Shown here one piece after another: positions 17,835-26,913 of a DNA stretch of 64,000 nt. The DNA is from Aeromicrobium sp. IC_218 (GTDB taxonomy: Bacteria > Actinomycetota > Actinomycetes > Propionibacteriales > Nocardioidaceae), in the NCBI RefSeq assembly GCF_004336805.1, contig NZ_SJXM01000001.1, positions 355,607 through 419,606 of the forward strand, read 5' to 3'. Within the stretch, counting starts at the first letter, position 1, and each line of letters begins with the position of its first letter. The translations under genes and the position numbers were made by a program. The notes below the pieces were generated by a model, which had not been told where the DNA came from, searched no databases, and saw only the letters and a list, made by a program, of their open reading frames with translations.

Positions 17835-18710
17835 CTAGAGCGCGCCGAGCGCGAGCCCGCCACCCAGTCCGATCGCGTAGAGCAGCTCGGCCTGGCCGGT
17901 CACCGCGAGGGCGGGGACGAGCGCGGGGCCGGTGGCGCCGCCGAGCACGACCCGCGCCGCCTTCACCAGGGGCAGCAGGCCGACGACGCCGAGCAGCGCC
18001 CACGGCGTCGAGGACGCGGCCCACACCAGGCAGGCGGCGGCGACCAGCGCCAGCACCACGAAGAACCGGCGGGTGCCCGCGTCGCCCAGCACGACGGCGA
18101 GCGTCCGCTTGCCGCTGACCGTGTCGGTGGGGATGTCGCGCAGGTTGTTCGCGACCAGGATGTTGCAGGCCAGCGCGCCGATGCCGACGGCGCCCGCCCA
18201 CGCGGCGGAGGGGATGGTCTCGGCCTGCGCGTACGTGGTGCCGGTGACCGCGACCAGCCCGAAGAACACGAAGACGCTGATCTCGCCCATCGCCTTGTAG
18301 CCGTAGGGGCTCGGGCCGCCGGTGTACGTCCACGCGGCGACCAGCGCGGCGACGCCCACGAGCAGGAACCACCAGGTCGTCGTGGCCGCGAGCACGAGGC
18401 CGAAGACGGCGCCCACGCCCAGCGACAGCAGCGCGGCGCGCTTCACGGCGGCGGCCGAGGCGCTGCCCGAGCCCACCAGGCGCAGCGGGCCCACGCGGTC
18501 GGCGTCGGTGCCCTTGATGCCGTCGGAGTAGTCGTTGGCGTAGTTGACGCCCACCTGCAGCGCGAGCGAGAGGCCCAGCGCGAGCAGCGCCTTCCACCAC
18601 ACGAACCCGTCCACGAGGACGGCCGCCCCGGTGCCGACGAGCACGGGCGCGACGGCGGCGGGGAGGGTGCGCGGGCGGGCACCCTGGATCCACAGGCTGA
18701 GGGAGGTCAC
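17835..18710 (-). CDS. menA: 1,4-dihydroxy-2-naphthoate polyprenyltransferase
   Basis: 291 residues. UbiA superfamily membrane protein with the prenyl-diphosphate and magnesium site NYANDYSDGIKGTDADR (residues 56-72) and the second motif GKRTLAVVLG. It attaches the prenyl chain to dihydroxynaphthoate, giving demethylmenaquinone, the MenG substrate. GTG 18710 lies 8 nt after CAGACT. It is divergent from menE. Confidence 0.95.
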   Translation of the reverse strand: MTSLSLWIQGARPRTLPAAVAPVLVGTGAAVLVDGFVWWKALLALGLSLALQVGVNYANDYSDGIKGTDADRVGPLRLVGSGSASAAAVKRAALLSLGVGAVFGLVLAATTTWWFLLVGVAALVAAWTYTGGPSPYGYKAMGEISVFVFFGLVAVTGTTYAQAETIPSAAWAGAVGIGALACNILVANNLRDIPTDTVSGKRTLAVVLGDAGTRRFFVVLALVAAACLVWAASSTPWALLGVVGLLPLVKAARVVLGGATGPALVPALAVTGQAELLYAIGLGGGLALGAL

Positions 18711-18718
18711 GAGGGGTC

Positions 18719-18724
18719 AGTCTG
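18719..18724 (-). promoter_or_regulatory. Possible leaderless -10 element of menA
   Basis: CAGACT on the minus strand, 8 nt before GTG 18710; it lacks the first T of TANNNT. Confidence 0.4.
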
Positions 18725-18773
18725 CCCGACGGTCCGGACACCACGTCGGGCGGCGCGTCCGCGAGGGCGGTGC

Positions 18774-18779
18774 CACGAT
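18774..18779 (+). promoter_or_regulatory. Possible leaderless -10 element of menE
   Basis: CACGAT, 7 nt before ATG 18787; a weak match. Confidence 0.35.
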
Positions 18780-18786
18780 GGGACCG

Positions 18787-19833
18787 ATGAGCCCGCACGA
18801 CGTCGACGCCCCCGCCTCCCTGACCCCCGTCTCCGGGCCGCCCCGCGCGGTCGAGGCCCTGCTGCGCACGTGGGGGCCGGACGCCGGCCCGCTGGTCGTG
18901 CGCACGTCCGGCAGCACCGGCACGCCCAAGGACGTCCTGCTGTCGCACGCGGCGATGACCGCGTCGGCGACCGCGACCCACGAGCGGCTCGGCGGGCCGG
19001 GGCAGTGGCTGCTCGCGCTGCCACCCACCGGCGTCGCCGGGCTGCAGGTGCTGTTCCGCTCGATCCTGTCCGGCACGTCCGCGGTGGTGGCCGACGAGCA
19101 CCTGTCGCTGTCGGCCGCGATCGAGGCCATGGACGGCGAGCGCCGCTACGCCTCGCTCGTGCCCACCCAGCTCTACCGCCTGGTCGAGGCCGGTGACGTC
19201 GGCGTGCTGACCGGCCTGGACGCGCTGCTGGTCGGGGGCGCGGCGGTGAGCCCGCGGCTCGTCGACCACGTGCGCGACGCCGGCGTCAACGTCGTGCGCA
19301 CCTACGGCATGAGCGAGACCTGCGGCGGCTGCGTCTACGACGGGGAGCCGCTGGACGGCGTCCGCGTCGACGTCGGCGAGGACGGGCGCGTCCGGCTCGC
19401 GGGGCCGGTGCTCATGGACGGCTACGCCGACGCCGAGGCCACCGCGGAGGTGCTGCGCGACGGCTGGTTCGACACCCGCGACCTCGGCGAGCTCACCCAC
19501 GACGGACGCCTGCGGGTGCTCGGCCGCATGGACGACGTGGTGGTGAGCGGCGGCGTGAACGTCCCGCTGCCGGCCGTGACCAGCGTGCTGCGCGACCTCG
19601 ACGGCGTCGACGAGGTCGAGCTGGTCGGCGTCCCCGACGCCGAGTGGGGCGAGAAGGTCGTGGCCTGCCTGGTCGGAGACGTCAGGCTGCCGGCGATGCG
19701 CGACGCGGTCGAGGCCGCCGGGCTGCCGCGCGCCTGGGCCCCGCGCTCGGTGCTGCGGCTCGACGCGGTGCCGCTGCTGCCCGGCGGCAAGGTCGACCGG
19801 ATGCGCCTGCGCGAGCTCGCCTCGGGCGCCTGA
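18787..19833 (+). CDS. menE: o-Succinylbenzoate-CoA ligase (short form)
   Basis: 348 residues, the short actinobacterial MenE lacking about 100 N-terminal residues of typical acyl-CoA synthetases. The AMP-binding P-loop is TSGSTGTPK at 40-48, the A5 motif is YGMSETCGG, and the catalytic lysine is K335 in PGGKVDRM. It activates o-succinylbenzoate for closure by MenB, which is not in this window. The frame is open upstream, but ATG 18787 follows a -10-like CACGAT. Confidence 0.93.
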   Translation: MSPHDVDAPASLTPVSGPPRAVEALLRTWGPDAGPLVVRTSGSTGTPKDVLLSHAAMTASATATHERLGGPGQWLLALPPTGVAGLQVLFRSILSGTSAVVADEHLSLSAAIEAMDGERRYASLVPTQLYRLVEAGDVGVLTGLDALLVGGAAVSPRLVDHVRDAGVNVVRTYGMSETCGGCVYDGEPLDGVRVDVGEDGRVRLAGPVLMDGYADAEATAEVLRDGWFDTRDLGELTHDGRLRVLGRMDDVVVSGGVNVPLPAVTSVLRDLDGVDEVELVGVPDAEWGEKVVACLVGDVRLPAMRDAVEAAGLPRAWAPRSVLRLDAVPLLPGGKVDRMRLRELASGA

Positions 19834-19858
19834 GCCTCACCCCGGCCCGGTGTCCACC

Positions 19859-19920
19859 GAGAAGTGGACGCAGAAGCACCACGCCTCCGGTCCGACGTGG
19901 TGCTTTCGCGTCCACATCTC
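19859..19920. terminator. Long imperfect hairpin between menE and the NAD(P)-binding gene
   Basis: 25-bp arms (19859-19883 and 19896-19920) with 22 matches and a 12-nt loop, starting GAGAAGTGGACGC. It lies between convergent genes and probably ends transcription from both sides. Confidence 0.75.
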
Positions 19921-19944
19921 GCCGGAGGCGCGGGAGGGTGAGGG

Positions 19945-20610
19945 TCAGGCCTGGGGGACGGCCTTGCTGATGGCGTCGGCGATCGGGGTGTCGCCGCTGA
20001 TCAGCTCCCACTGCGAGCCGATCGTGCGGTCGTCGTCCAGGCTCGCGGCGAGCACGGCGGCCACGTCGGCGCGCGGGACGCTGGAGCGCGCCACCTTCGG
20101 GGCGAGCTCGACGCGTCCGGTGCCCTGGTCGTCGGTGAGGCCGCCCGGACGCACGATGGTCCAGTCCAGGCCGCTCTCGCGCAGCGCCGCGTCGGCGTCG
20201 CGCTTGGCCGTGACGTACGCGGCCCAGACCGGCTCGATGTCGTCGGGCTGCGGCTCGTCCACGCCCATGGCCGAGACCTGCAGGAAGCGCGAGATGCCGG
20301 CCTGGCGGGCGGCGGCTGCGGACTTGGTCGATCCCTCGAGGTCGACGGTGCGCTTGCGCTCGATCTTGCCGTCGGCGCCGGCTCCGGCGGCGAACACGAC
20401 GGCGTCGCACCCCTCGAACGCGGCCGCGTAGGCGTCCACGTCGTCGTTCTCGATGTCGAGCAGGCGCACCTCGGCGCCCAGGGCCTCGAGCTCGTCGCGG
20501 TAGTCGTCCTTGCGGACGAGGGCGACCGGCGTGTGGCCGGCCTCGACGAGCAGGGGGTGCAGCAGGAGGGCGATCTTTCCGTGGCCTCCGACGACGGCGA
20601 CGCGCGACAT
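19945..20610 (-). CDS. NAD(P)-binding SDR-type protein (NAD(P)H-binding domain)
   Basis: 221 residues from ATG 20610, with AAGGAG 5 nt upstream. Rossmann motif VAVVGGHGKIALLL at the N-terminus; it belongs to the atypical SDR group that includes YwnB/NmrA-like and biliverdin reductase-like proteins. DWTIVRPGGLTDD is a typical motif. The substrate cannot be told. It is probably a cytosolic reductase or redox sensor; convergent with menE and divergent from menC. Confidence 0.8.
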   Translation of the reverse strand: MSRVAVVGGHGKIALLLHPLLVEAGHTPVALVRKDDYRDELEALGAEVRLLDIENDDVDAYAAAFEGCDAVVFAAGAGADGKIERKRTVDLEGSTKSAAAARQAGISRFLQVSAMGVDEPQPDDIEPVWAAYVTAKRDADAALRESGLDWTIVRPGGLTDDQGTGRVELAPKVARSSVPRADVAAVLAASLDDDRTIGSQWELISGDTPIADAISKAVPQA

Positions 20611-20680
20611 GGGGCTCCTTCGGGACGGGTGCGGGGGTTCCGTTCCACCGTGGCACGCGGCACCCAGCGGTGCACCTCGG

Positions 20681-20686
20681 TAGGGT
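20681..20686 (+). promoter_or_regulatory. Leaderless-type -10 element of menCD
   Basis: TAGGGT, 6 nt before GTG 20693. Confidence 0.6.
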
Positions 20687-20692
20687 CGACGG

Positions 20693-21637
20693 GTGCGGTT
20701 CCACACCTACGCGATCGAGATGCGCACCCGCTTCCGGGGCATCACCCGGCGCGAGGGGATGCTGGCCCGGGGCCCGGCCGGCTGGACCGAGTTCAGTCCC
20801 TTCCTCGACTACGACGCCCGTGAGAGCACGCCGTGGCTGGCCGCCGCCCTCGCCGCGGCCGAGCGTCCCTGGCCCGAGCCCCTGCGGGACCGCGTGCCGG
20901 TCAACTGCACCGTGCCGGCCGTCGGACCCGACCGGGCGGCGGAGCTCGTGCGGGTGAGCGGGTGCCGCACCGCCAAGGTGAAGGTCGCCGAGCGCGGCCA
21001 GTCGCTGGCCGACGACCTCGCCCGGGTCGAGGCGGTCCGCGACGCCCTCGGGCCTGACGGACACGTCCGGGTCGACGCCAACGGCCTGTGGGACGTGGAC
21101 GAGGCGGTCGCCGCGATCGCCGCCCTCGACCGTGCCGCCGGCGGGCTGGAGTACGTCGAGCAGCCGGTCATGGACGTCGAGGACCTCGCCCGCGTCCGGC
21201 GCCGCGTCGACGTGCCGGTGGCCGCCGACGAGTCGATCCGCCGGGCCGACGACCCGTACCGCGTCCGCGACCTCGAGGCGGCCGACGTGGCCGTGCTCAA
21301 GGTGCAGCCGCTCGGGGGTGTCGACGCCTGCCTGCGGATCGCCGAGCAGATCGGTCTCCCCGTCGTGGTGTCCAGCGCCCTGGAGACGTCCGTCGGGCTG
21401 GCCGCCGGGCTCGCGCTCGCCGCCGCCCTGCCCGAGCTGCCGCACGCCTGCGGCCTGGCCACGACCTCGCTGCTCACCGCCGACGTCGTCACCGAGCCGC
21501 TCGTGCCGGTGGACGGCTTCCTGCCCGTCGGCCGCCAGGATGTCGACGAGTCCCGGCTCGCCGCCGTCGCGGCCGACCCCGAGACCGACGCGCGTTGGCA
21601 GGCCCGGCTCGCCGAGGTCCGCGAGGTGCTGGGATGA
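20693..21637 (+). CDS. menC: o-Succinylbenzoate synthase
   Basis: 314 residues, enolase superfamily. Catalytic Lys in TAKVKVAER, metal ligands in RVDANGLWDVDEA, YVEQPV and AADESIRRADD. It dehydrates SHCHC to o-succinylbenzoate. The GTG start follows TAGGGT by 6 nt; the end overlaps the menD start (ATGA). MenC, MenD and MenE together cover the middle of menaquinone head-group synthesis. Confidence 0.95.
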   Translation: MRFHTYAIEMRTRFRGITRREGMLARGPAGWTEFSPFLDYDARESTPWLAAALAAAERPWPEPLRDRVPVNCTVPAVGPDRAAELVRVSGCRTAKVKVAERGQSLADDLARVEAVRDALGPDGHVRVDANGLWDVDEAVAAIAALDRAAGGLEYVEQPVMDVEDLARVRRRVDVPVAADESIRRADDPYRVRDLEAADVAVLKVQPLGGVDACLRIAEQIGLPVVVSSALETSVGLAAGLALAAALPELPHACGLATTSLLTADVVTEPLVPVDGFLPVGRQDVDESRLAAVAADPETDARWQARLAEVREVLG

Positions 21638-23208
21638 GCGCGGCCGGCACCGCCCGGGCGGTCGTCCAGCGGCTGCTCGACCTCGGCGTGCGCGAGGCCG
21701 TCGTCGCGCCGGGCTCGCGCTCCGGCCCGCTGGCGCTGGCGCTGGCCCAGGCCGACCGCGAGGCCGCCCTGCGGCTGCACGTCCGGCTCGACGAGCGCAC
21801 GGCCGGGTTCCTGGCGCTGGGCCTGTCGAAGGCGTCGCGGCGGCCCGTGCCGGTGCTGACGACGTCCGGCACGGCCGTGGCCAACCTGCACCCGGCGATG
21901 CTCGAGGCGCTGCACACCGGCGTCCGACTCGTCGCGCTCACCGCCGACCGTCCGGCCCGGCTGCGCGGCACCGGTGCCAACCAGACCACCGACCAGCGGC
22001 ACATCTTCCCGGGCGTGCCCTACCTGGAGGACGTCGCCGGGCTCGACGGCTCCGCCGGCCCGGTACAGCTCAACGTCGAGCTCGACGAGCCCCTGCTGCA
22101 GGGTCCGGCCGAGGGCGGCTACGTGCGCTCGGACGCCGACGCGCCGCCGCGGCACCGGCGCGCGAGCGACCCGTTCCGGCTCGCGTCCGGTCCCCGCACG
22201 GTCGTGGTGGCCGGCGACGACGCCGGCGCGGCCGCCCGGGTCGCGGCCGAGGCCGGCGGGTGGCCGCTGCTGGCCGAGCCGAGCTCCGGCGCCCGCACCG
22301 GCACGCACGCGCTGGCCACCTACCGGCTGCTGCTGGCCCACTCGCCGCTGGCCGAGCAGGTCGAGCGGGTCGTCTCGTTCGGCCACCCGACGCTGTCGCG
22401 GCCGGTCGCCCGGCTGCTGTCCCGCGCGGACGTCGAGGTCGTGCACGTCGGCACCGAGGCCACGTTCCCGGTCGCGGTCGACGAGCGCGTCCGCCTGGTC
22501 GAGGGCGTCGAGGTCGAGGGACCCGACCCGGCCGACTGGCTGGACGACTGGCGGACCGCGGACGCCCGGGCGCGGGCCGCGGTCGACACGCTGCTGGACG
22601 CCGACCCGGAGCTGACCCCGTACGAGGTGGCCCGGGCGGTCGCCGCGGCCGTGCCGCCCCGTGGCCTGCTCGTCGTCGGCTCGTCCAACCCGATCCGCGA
22701 CCTCGACGTCATGGCCGCGCCGTCCACGGTGGGGGAGCGCCGCCTGGTGCTCGCCAACCGCGGGCTCGCCGGCATCGACGGCACGATCTCCACGGCGCTG
22801 GGTGCCGCGCTCGGACGTCCCGGGCCGGCGCTGGCGTACCTGGGGGACCTGACCTTCCTGCACGACGCCAACGGGCTGCTCGCGGGTCCGGCGGAGCCGC
22901 GTCCGGACCTCACCCTCGTGGTCGCGTCCGACGACGGCGGCAGCATCTTCCACACGCTCGAGCAGGGCGCCCCGGAGTACGCGGAGGACTTCGAGCGGGT
23001 CTTCGGCACGCCGACGGGCGTCAGCATCGCGGCGGTCTGCGCGGCCTACGGCGTCGCGCACGAGACCGCCCGCACCGCGGACGAGCTCGCCGCGGCGCTC
23101 GGGCGCCCGGCGTCGGGCGTGCGGGTCGTCGAGGTGCCGCTGCGCCGCGACCGGCGCCGCGAGCAGACCGCCGCGCTCAGCGCCGCGGTGCGCGACGCCG
23201 TCGGCTGA
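21634..23208 (+). CDS. menD: SEPHCHC synthase (MenD)
   Basis: 524 residues, thiamine diphosphate enzyme that joins isochorismate and 2-oxoglutarate. VVAPGSRSGPLALAL, LDERTAGFLALGLSK and GANQTTDQRHIF are MenD signatures; the cofactor domain holds GLAGIDGTISTALGAALG and LGDLTFLHDANGLL. ATG 21634 overlaps the menC stop, so the pair is coupled. Its substrate comes from MenF, encoded at 33147-34406. Confidence 0.96.
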   Translation: MSAAGTARAVVQRLLDLGVREAVVAPGSRSGPLALALAQADREAALRLHVRLDERTAGFLALGLSKASRRPVPVLTTSGTAVANLHPAMLEALHTGVRLVALTADRPARLRGTGANQTTDQRHIFPGVPYLEDVAGLDGSAGPVQLNVELDEPLLQGPAEGGYVRSDADAPPRHRRASDPFRLASGPRTVVVAGDDAGAAARVAAEAGGWPLLAEPSSGARTGTHALATYRLLLAHSPLAEQVERVVSFGHPTLSRPVARLLSRADVEVVHVGTEATFPVAVDERVRLVEGVEVEGPDPADWLDDWRTADARARAAVDTLLDADPELTPYEVARAVAAAVPPRGLLVVGSSNPIRDLDVMAAPSTVGERRLVLANRGLAGIDGTISTALGAALGRPGPALAYLGDLTFLHDANGLLAGPAEPRPDLTLVVASDDGGSIFHTLEQGAPEYAEDFERVFGTPTGVSIAAVCAAYGVAHETARTADELAAALGRPASGVRVVEVPLRRDRRREQTAALSAAVRDAVG

Positions 23209-23211
23209 GTC

Positions 23212-23649
23212 TCAGGCCTCGCGGCCCTCGACCAGCAGCGCGAGGCGGCGCAGGGTCTCGGTGTTGCGCCAGCGCAGGCTCGCCGCCTCGACCGGCTTCG
23301 GGATGAGGGTCGCGGGGCCGCCCGAGGCGACCTCCTTCATCTCCACGAGCGTGCCCGCGCCCTCGGCGTGCAGCACGACCTGGACGTCCGCCGTGCCGGC
23401 GGGCCACGCGCGCGCCTTGAGCGTGATGCTGTGGCCGGGCGTCACGGCGAGCACCTCGGTGGTGTCGTCGATGAGCAGCGGCCAGCTGCCGACGGAGTGG
23501 TGCAGCCGCGTGCCGACGGCGGGGAAGCCCGCGTCGACCGCGCGCATGCGGGACGCGCCGACCACCCACAGGGGGTAGAGCCAGCCGTCCTCGAGGACCT
23601 TCCACACCTGGTCGGGCGTGGCGTCGATGTGCCGGGTCGTGGTCGTCAT
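23212..23649 (-). CDS. SRPBCC family protein
   Basis: 145 residues from ATG 23649; an in-frame ATG at 23661 would add four residues (MHGS), and neither has a clear ribosome site. It starts TTTTRHIDATPDQVWKVL, the usual opening of polyketide-cyclase-like SRPBCC proteins, and has the tail ETLRRLALLVEGREA. It probably binds a hydrophobic ligand; none is identified. The stop lies 3 nt from the menD stop. Confidence 0.8.
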   Translation of the reverse strand: MTTTTRHIDATPDQVWKVLEDGWLYPLWVVGASRMRAVDAGFPAVGTRLHHSVGSWPLLIDDTTEVLAVTPGHSITLKARAWPAGTADVQVVLHAEGAGTLVEMKEVASGGPATLIPKPVEAASLRWRNTETLRRLALLVEGREA

Positions 23650-23708
23650 GGAGCCATGCAAGCACGGCCCGCCGGGGCCCGCCGGTCGAGCGACGTACGT
23701 GACAGTGG

Positions 23709-23738
23709 TTGTGTCACGGTGGGGCCCGGCAGTACGTT
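23709..23738 (+). promoter_or_regulatory. Promoter of the GMC oxidoreductase-aldehyde dehydrogenase operon
   Basis: TTGTGT (23709-23714) and TACGTT (23733-23738) are 18 nt apart and give a start about 20 nt before ATG 23765. TGTGAGCCACGTCACC at 23738-23753 overlaps the start region and matches TGTGA-N6-TCACA except for the last base; CGTGAC-N9-GTCACG lies just upstream. Repression by a CRP-type or other dyad-binding regulator is possible. Confidence 0.4.
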
Positions 23739-23764
23739 GTGAGCCACGTCACCGAGGAGGTCCC

Positions 23765-25348
23765 ATGGCCCAGGAACGCTTCGACTACGTGGTGGTCGGG
23801 TCGGGCAGCGCCGGCGGCGTGCTCGCCGCCCGGCTGAGCGAGGACCCCACCGTCTCGGTGCTGCTGCTCGAGGCCGGCCCGCCCGACGACGCCGACGAGA
23901 TCCACATCCCGCTCGCGTTCTCCGCGCTGTTCCGGACGTCCTGGGACTGGCAGTACGAGACGGTCGCGCAGAAGCAGCTCGGCGGACGCCGGGCCGACTG
24001 GCCGCGCATGCGCGGGCTCGGCGGCTGCTCGTCGATGAACGCGATGATCTACATCCGCGGCAACCGCGCCGACTACGACGAGTGGCGCGACGCGTTCGGC
24101 GCCGAGGGCTGGGGCTTCGACGACGTCCTGCCGTACTTCGTGCGGGCCGAGGGCAACCAGCGCCTCGGCGGGCCCTGGCACGGCACCGACGGCCCGCTGC
24201 GGGTCGAGGACCGCGCCTTCACCCACGAGCTCAGCCACGCGTTCGTCGACGCGGCGGTCGCCGCCGGCCACAAGCGCACCGACGACTTCAACGGGGCCGA
24301 CCAGCGCGGCGCCGGGCTCTACCAGGTCACGAACAGGAAGGGCCGCCGCTGGTCGGTGGCCGACGCGTACGTCCGCCCGGCCATGGCCCGGCGCAACCTC
24401 ACGGTCCGCACCGACGCGTTCGTGACCAAGGTGCTGCTCGAGGGCACCCGCGCGGTCGGCGTCCGCTACGAGTCCGGCGGGGCCACCCACGACGTCCGCG
24501 CCGACGCCGAGGTCATCCTCAGCGGGGGCGCGGTCAACAGTCCCCAGCTGCTCATGCTCTCGGGCATCGGGCCGGGCGCCCACCTGCGCGAGCACGGCAT
24601 CGACGTCGTCGTCGACTCGCCCGGCGTCGGCCAGAACCTGCACGACCACCCCGCGGCCGGCATCGTGCTGCACTCGCGCGGCACGACCGACCTGGCCGAG
24701 GGGCAGACGCTCGGCAACCTGCTGCGCTGGAAGGCCACCGGACGCACGATGCTCGCGTCCAACGTCGGCGAGGCGGGCGCGTTCTTCTCCTCGGACGCCG
24801 CGATCGAGCACCCCGACCTGCAGATCCACTTCGCGCCGACCGGGTTCTGGGACAACGGCATCCACGAGCCGACCCGCAGGTCGCTCACCATCGCGCCCAC
24901 GCTGGTCGACCCCAAGAGCCGCGGCGCCCTGCGCCTGCGCTCGGCCGACCCGCACTGGCACCCCGAGATCGACCCCGCCTACTTCGACGACCCGGCCGAC
25001 CTAGACGCGATGCTCGCCGGCCTGCGCGAGGCGGTCGAGATCTCGCACCTGGCCCCGCTGCGCGACCTCGTCGCCGGCCCGTTCATGCCCGACGTCGCCG
25101 ACCCCACCGACGACCAGCTCGTCGAGAACCTGCGCCGGCTGGCCCAGACCCTCTACCACCCGGTCGGCACCTGCGCGATGGGCACGGTCGAGGGCAGCGT
25201 CGTCGACCCGCAGCTGCGCGTCCACGGCGTCGAGGGCCTGCGCGTCGCCGACGCCTCCGTCATGCCCCGCGTCCCGCGCGGCAACACCAACGCACCCGCC
25301 ATCATGGTCGGCGAGAAGGCCGCCGACCTCGTCAAGGAGTCCCGATGA
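23765..25348 (+). CDS. GMC family FAD-dependent oxidoreductase (choline/alcohol dehydrogenase-like)
   Basis: 527 residues from ATG 23765, with GAGGAGG 5 nt upstream. FAD site VVVGSGSAGGVLAARL; second GMC signature in GGAVNSPQLLMLSGIGP; C-terminal HPVGTCAMG carries the catalytic His, and NTNAPAIMVGEKAADL closes the FAD site. The family oxidises alcohols to aldehydes; choline dehydrogenase BetA is the best-known relative, but choline specificity cannot be read from sequence. Coupled by ATGA to the aldehyde dehydrogenase, which would take the product to the acid. Confidence 0.88.
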   Translation: MAQERFDYVVVGSGSAGGVLAARLSEDPTVSVLLLEAGPPDDADEIHIPLAFSALFRTSWDWQYETVAQKQLGGRRADWPRMRGLGGCSSMNAMIYIRGNRADYDEWRDAFGAEGWGFDDVLPYFVRAEGNQRLGGPWHGTDGPLRVEDRAFTHELSHAFVDAAVAAGHKRTDDFNGADQRGAGLYQVTNRKGRRWSVADAYVRPAMARRNLTVRTDAFVTKVLLEGTRAVGVRYESGGATHDVRADAEVILSGGAVNSPQLLMLSGIGPGAHLREHGIDVVVDSPGVGQNLHDHPAAGIVLHSRGTTDLAEGQTLGNLLRWKATGRTMLASNVGEAGAFFSSDAAIEHPDLQIHFAPTGFWDNGIHEPTRRSLTIAPTLVDPKSRGALRLRSADPHWHPEIDPAYFDDPADLDAMLAGLREAVEISHLAPLRDLVAGPFMPDVADPTDDQLVENLRRLAQTLYHPVGTCAMGTVEGSVVDPQLRVHGVEGLRVADASVMPRVPRGNTNAPAIMVGEKAADLVKESR

Positions 25349-26874
25349 CCGCCACGATCGACACGCCCGACACCGCCGACCAGGCCCCGCGCCCCACGTT
25401 CGAGTCGCTCGACCCGGCCACCGGCGACGTCGTCGGGGTCCACCCGATCCACTCGGCCGAGGAGGTGCAGGCCGCCGTCGCGCGGGCCCGCGCCGCGTAC
25501 GCGTGGTGGGGCGGCCTCGGGTTCGACGACCGGGCCGAGATCCTGCTGACCTGGCGCAGCGTCATCACCCGCCGCATGCACCAGCTCGCCGACCTCGTGC
25601 ACCGCGAGATGGGCAAGCCGCACGGCGACGCGCTGCTGGAGATCTCCATCGCCATCGACCACATCGCCTGGGCGGCGAAGCACGCGGGCAAGGTGCTCCG
25701 CCCGCACAAGGTGAGCCCCGGCCTGCTCATGGCCAACCAGAAGGCGTTCGTCGAGCACAAGTCGCTCGGCGTCGTCGGCGTCATCGGCCCGTGGAACTAC
25801 CCGGTCTTCACGCCCATCGGCTCGCTGGCGTACGCGCTGGCCGCCGGCAACACCGTGGTGTTCAAGCCCAGCGAGTACACGCCGGGCGTCGGCACGTGGC
25901 TGGTCGACACCCTGCGCGAGGTGGTCGGCGGCAAGGACGTCCTGCAGGTCGTCACCGGGCTGGGCGAGACCGGCAACGCGCTGTGCCTGGCCGACATCGA
26001 CAAGCTCGCGTTCACCGGCTCCACGGCCACCGGCAAGAAGGTCATGGCCGCGTGCGCGCAGAACCTCACCCCGGTCGTCATCGAGGCCGGCGGCAAGGAC
26101 TCGCTCATCGTCGACGAGGACGCCGACGTCAGCGCCGCCGCCGACGCCGCGCTGTGGGCGGGCATGTCGAACGCCGGCCAGACCTGCATCGGCACCGAGC
26201 GGGTCTACGTCCACGAGAAGGTCTACGACCAGTTCGTCACCGAGATCACCGCGCGAGCGCGCGAGCTCGACGTGCGTGCCGGCGCCGACGGGGGCGCCAA
26301 GTACGGCCCCATGACCATGCCCAAGCAGCTGGACGTCGTCCGCAGCCACGTCGAGGACGCCCTGGCCAAGGGCGGTCGCGCACTGCTCGGCGGCGCCGAC
26401 GCGGTCGGCGAGCGCTTCGTGCAGCCGACGATCCTGGCCGACGTCCCCGAGGACTCGCTGGCCGTCACCGAGGAGACGTTCGGGCCCACGCTCGTGGTCA
26501 ACAGGGTGCGCGACATGGACGAGGCGATCGAGCGCACCAACGCCACCGCCTACGGCCTGGCCGGCGCGGTGTTCAGCGGGTCGCGCGGCGAGGAGATCGC
26601 CCGCCGCGTCCGCTCGGGCATGACCTCGGTGAACTCGGTCATCTCGTTCGCCGGCGTGCCCACGCTGCCGTTCGGCGGCGTCGGCGACTCCGGCTTCGGC
26701 CGCATCCACGGCGCCGAGGGGCTCAAGGAGTTCACCTACGCCAAGGCCGTGACCGTGCAGCGGTTCTCGTCGCCGCTGGAGCTGGTGACGTTCGCCCGCA
26801 CGAAGGTGACCGAGGGACGCCTGGCGCAGATCATCACCGTCCTGCACGGCGGCAAGAAGACGCTGAAGCGCTGA
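25345..26874 (+). CDS. NAD(P)-dependent aldehyde dehydrogenase
   Basis: 509 residues. The nucleophile is C281 in AGQTCIG and the general base E247 in IEAGGKD (usually ELGGK). NAD-site motif VIGPWNYPVFTPIGSLAYALAAGNTVVFKPSE. Family features suggest a broad aliphatic aldehyde dehydrogenase of the succinate-semialdehyde or betaine-aldehyde type. It overlaps the GMC gene by 4 nt, so the pair forms a two-step alcohol to acid route. Confidence 0.92.
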   Translation: MTATIDTPDTADQAPRPTFESLDPATGDVVGVHPIHSAEEVQAAVARARAAYAWWGGLGFDDRAEILLTWRSVITRRMHQLADLVHREMGKPHGDALLEISIAIDHIAWAAKHAGKVLRPHKVSPGLLMANQKAFVEHKSLGVVGVIGPWNYPVFTPIGSLAYALAAGNTVVFKPSEYTPGVGTWLVDTLREVVGGKDVLQVVTGLGETGNALCLADIDKLAFTGSTATGKKVMAACAQNLTPVVIEAGGKDSLIVDEDADVSAAADAALWAGMSNAGQTCIGTERVYVHEKVYDQFVTEITARARELDVRAGADGGAKYGPMTMPKQLDVVRSHVEDALAKGGRALLGGADAVGERFVQPTILADVPEDSLAVTEETFGPTLVVNRVRDMDEAIERTNATAYGLAGAVFSGSRGEEIARRVRSGMTSVNSVISFAGVPTLPFGGVGDSGFGRIHGAEGLKEFTYAKAVTVQRFSSPLELVTFARTKVTEGRLAQIITVLHGGKKTLKR

Positions 26875-26901
26875 CCCGGCGCGCCCGTCGGTGGCTCGCG
26901 C

Positions 26902-26907
26902 CATGAT
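26902..26907 (+). promoter_or_regulatory. Possible leaderless -10 element of the LuxR-type regulator
   Basis: CATGAT, 6 nt before ATG 26914. Confidence 0.35.
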
Positions 26908-26913
26908 GAGCCC

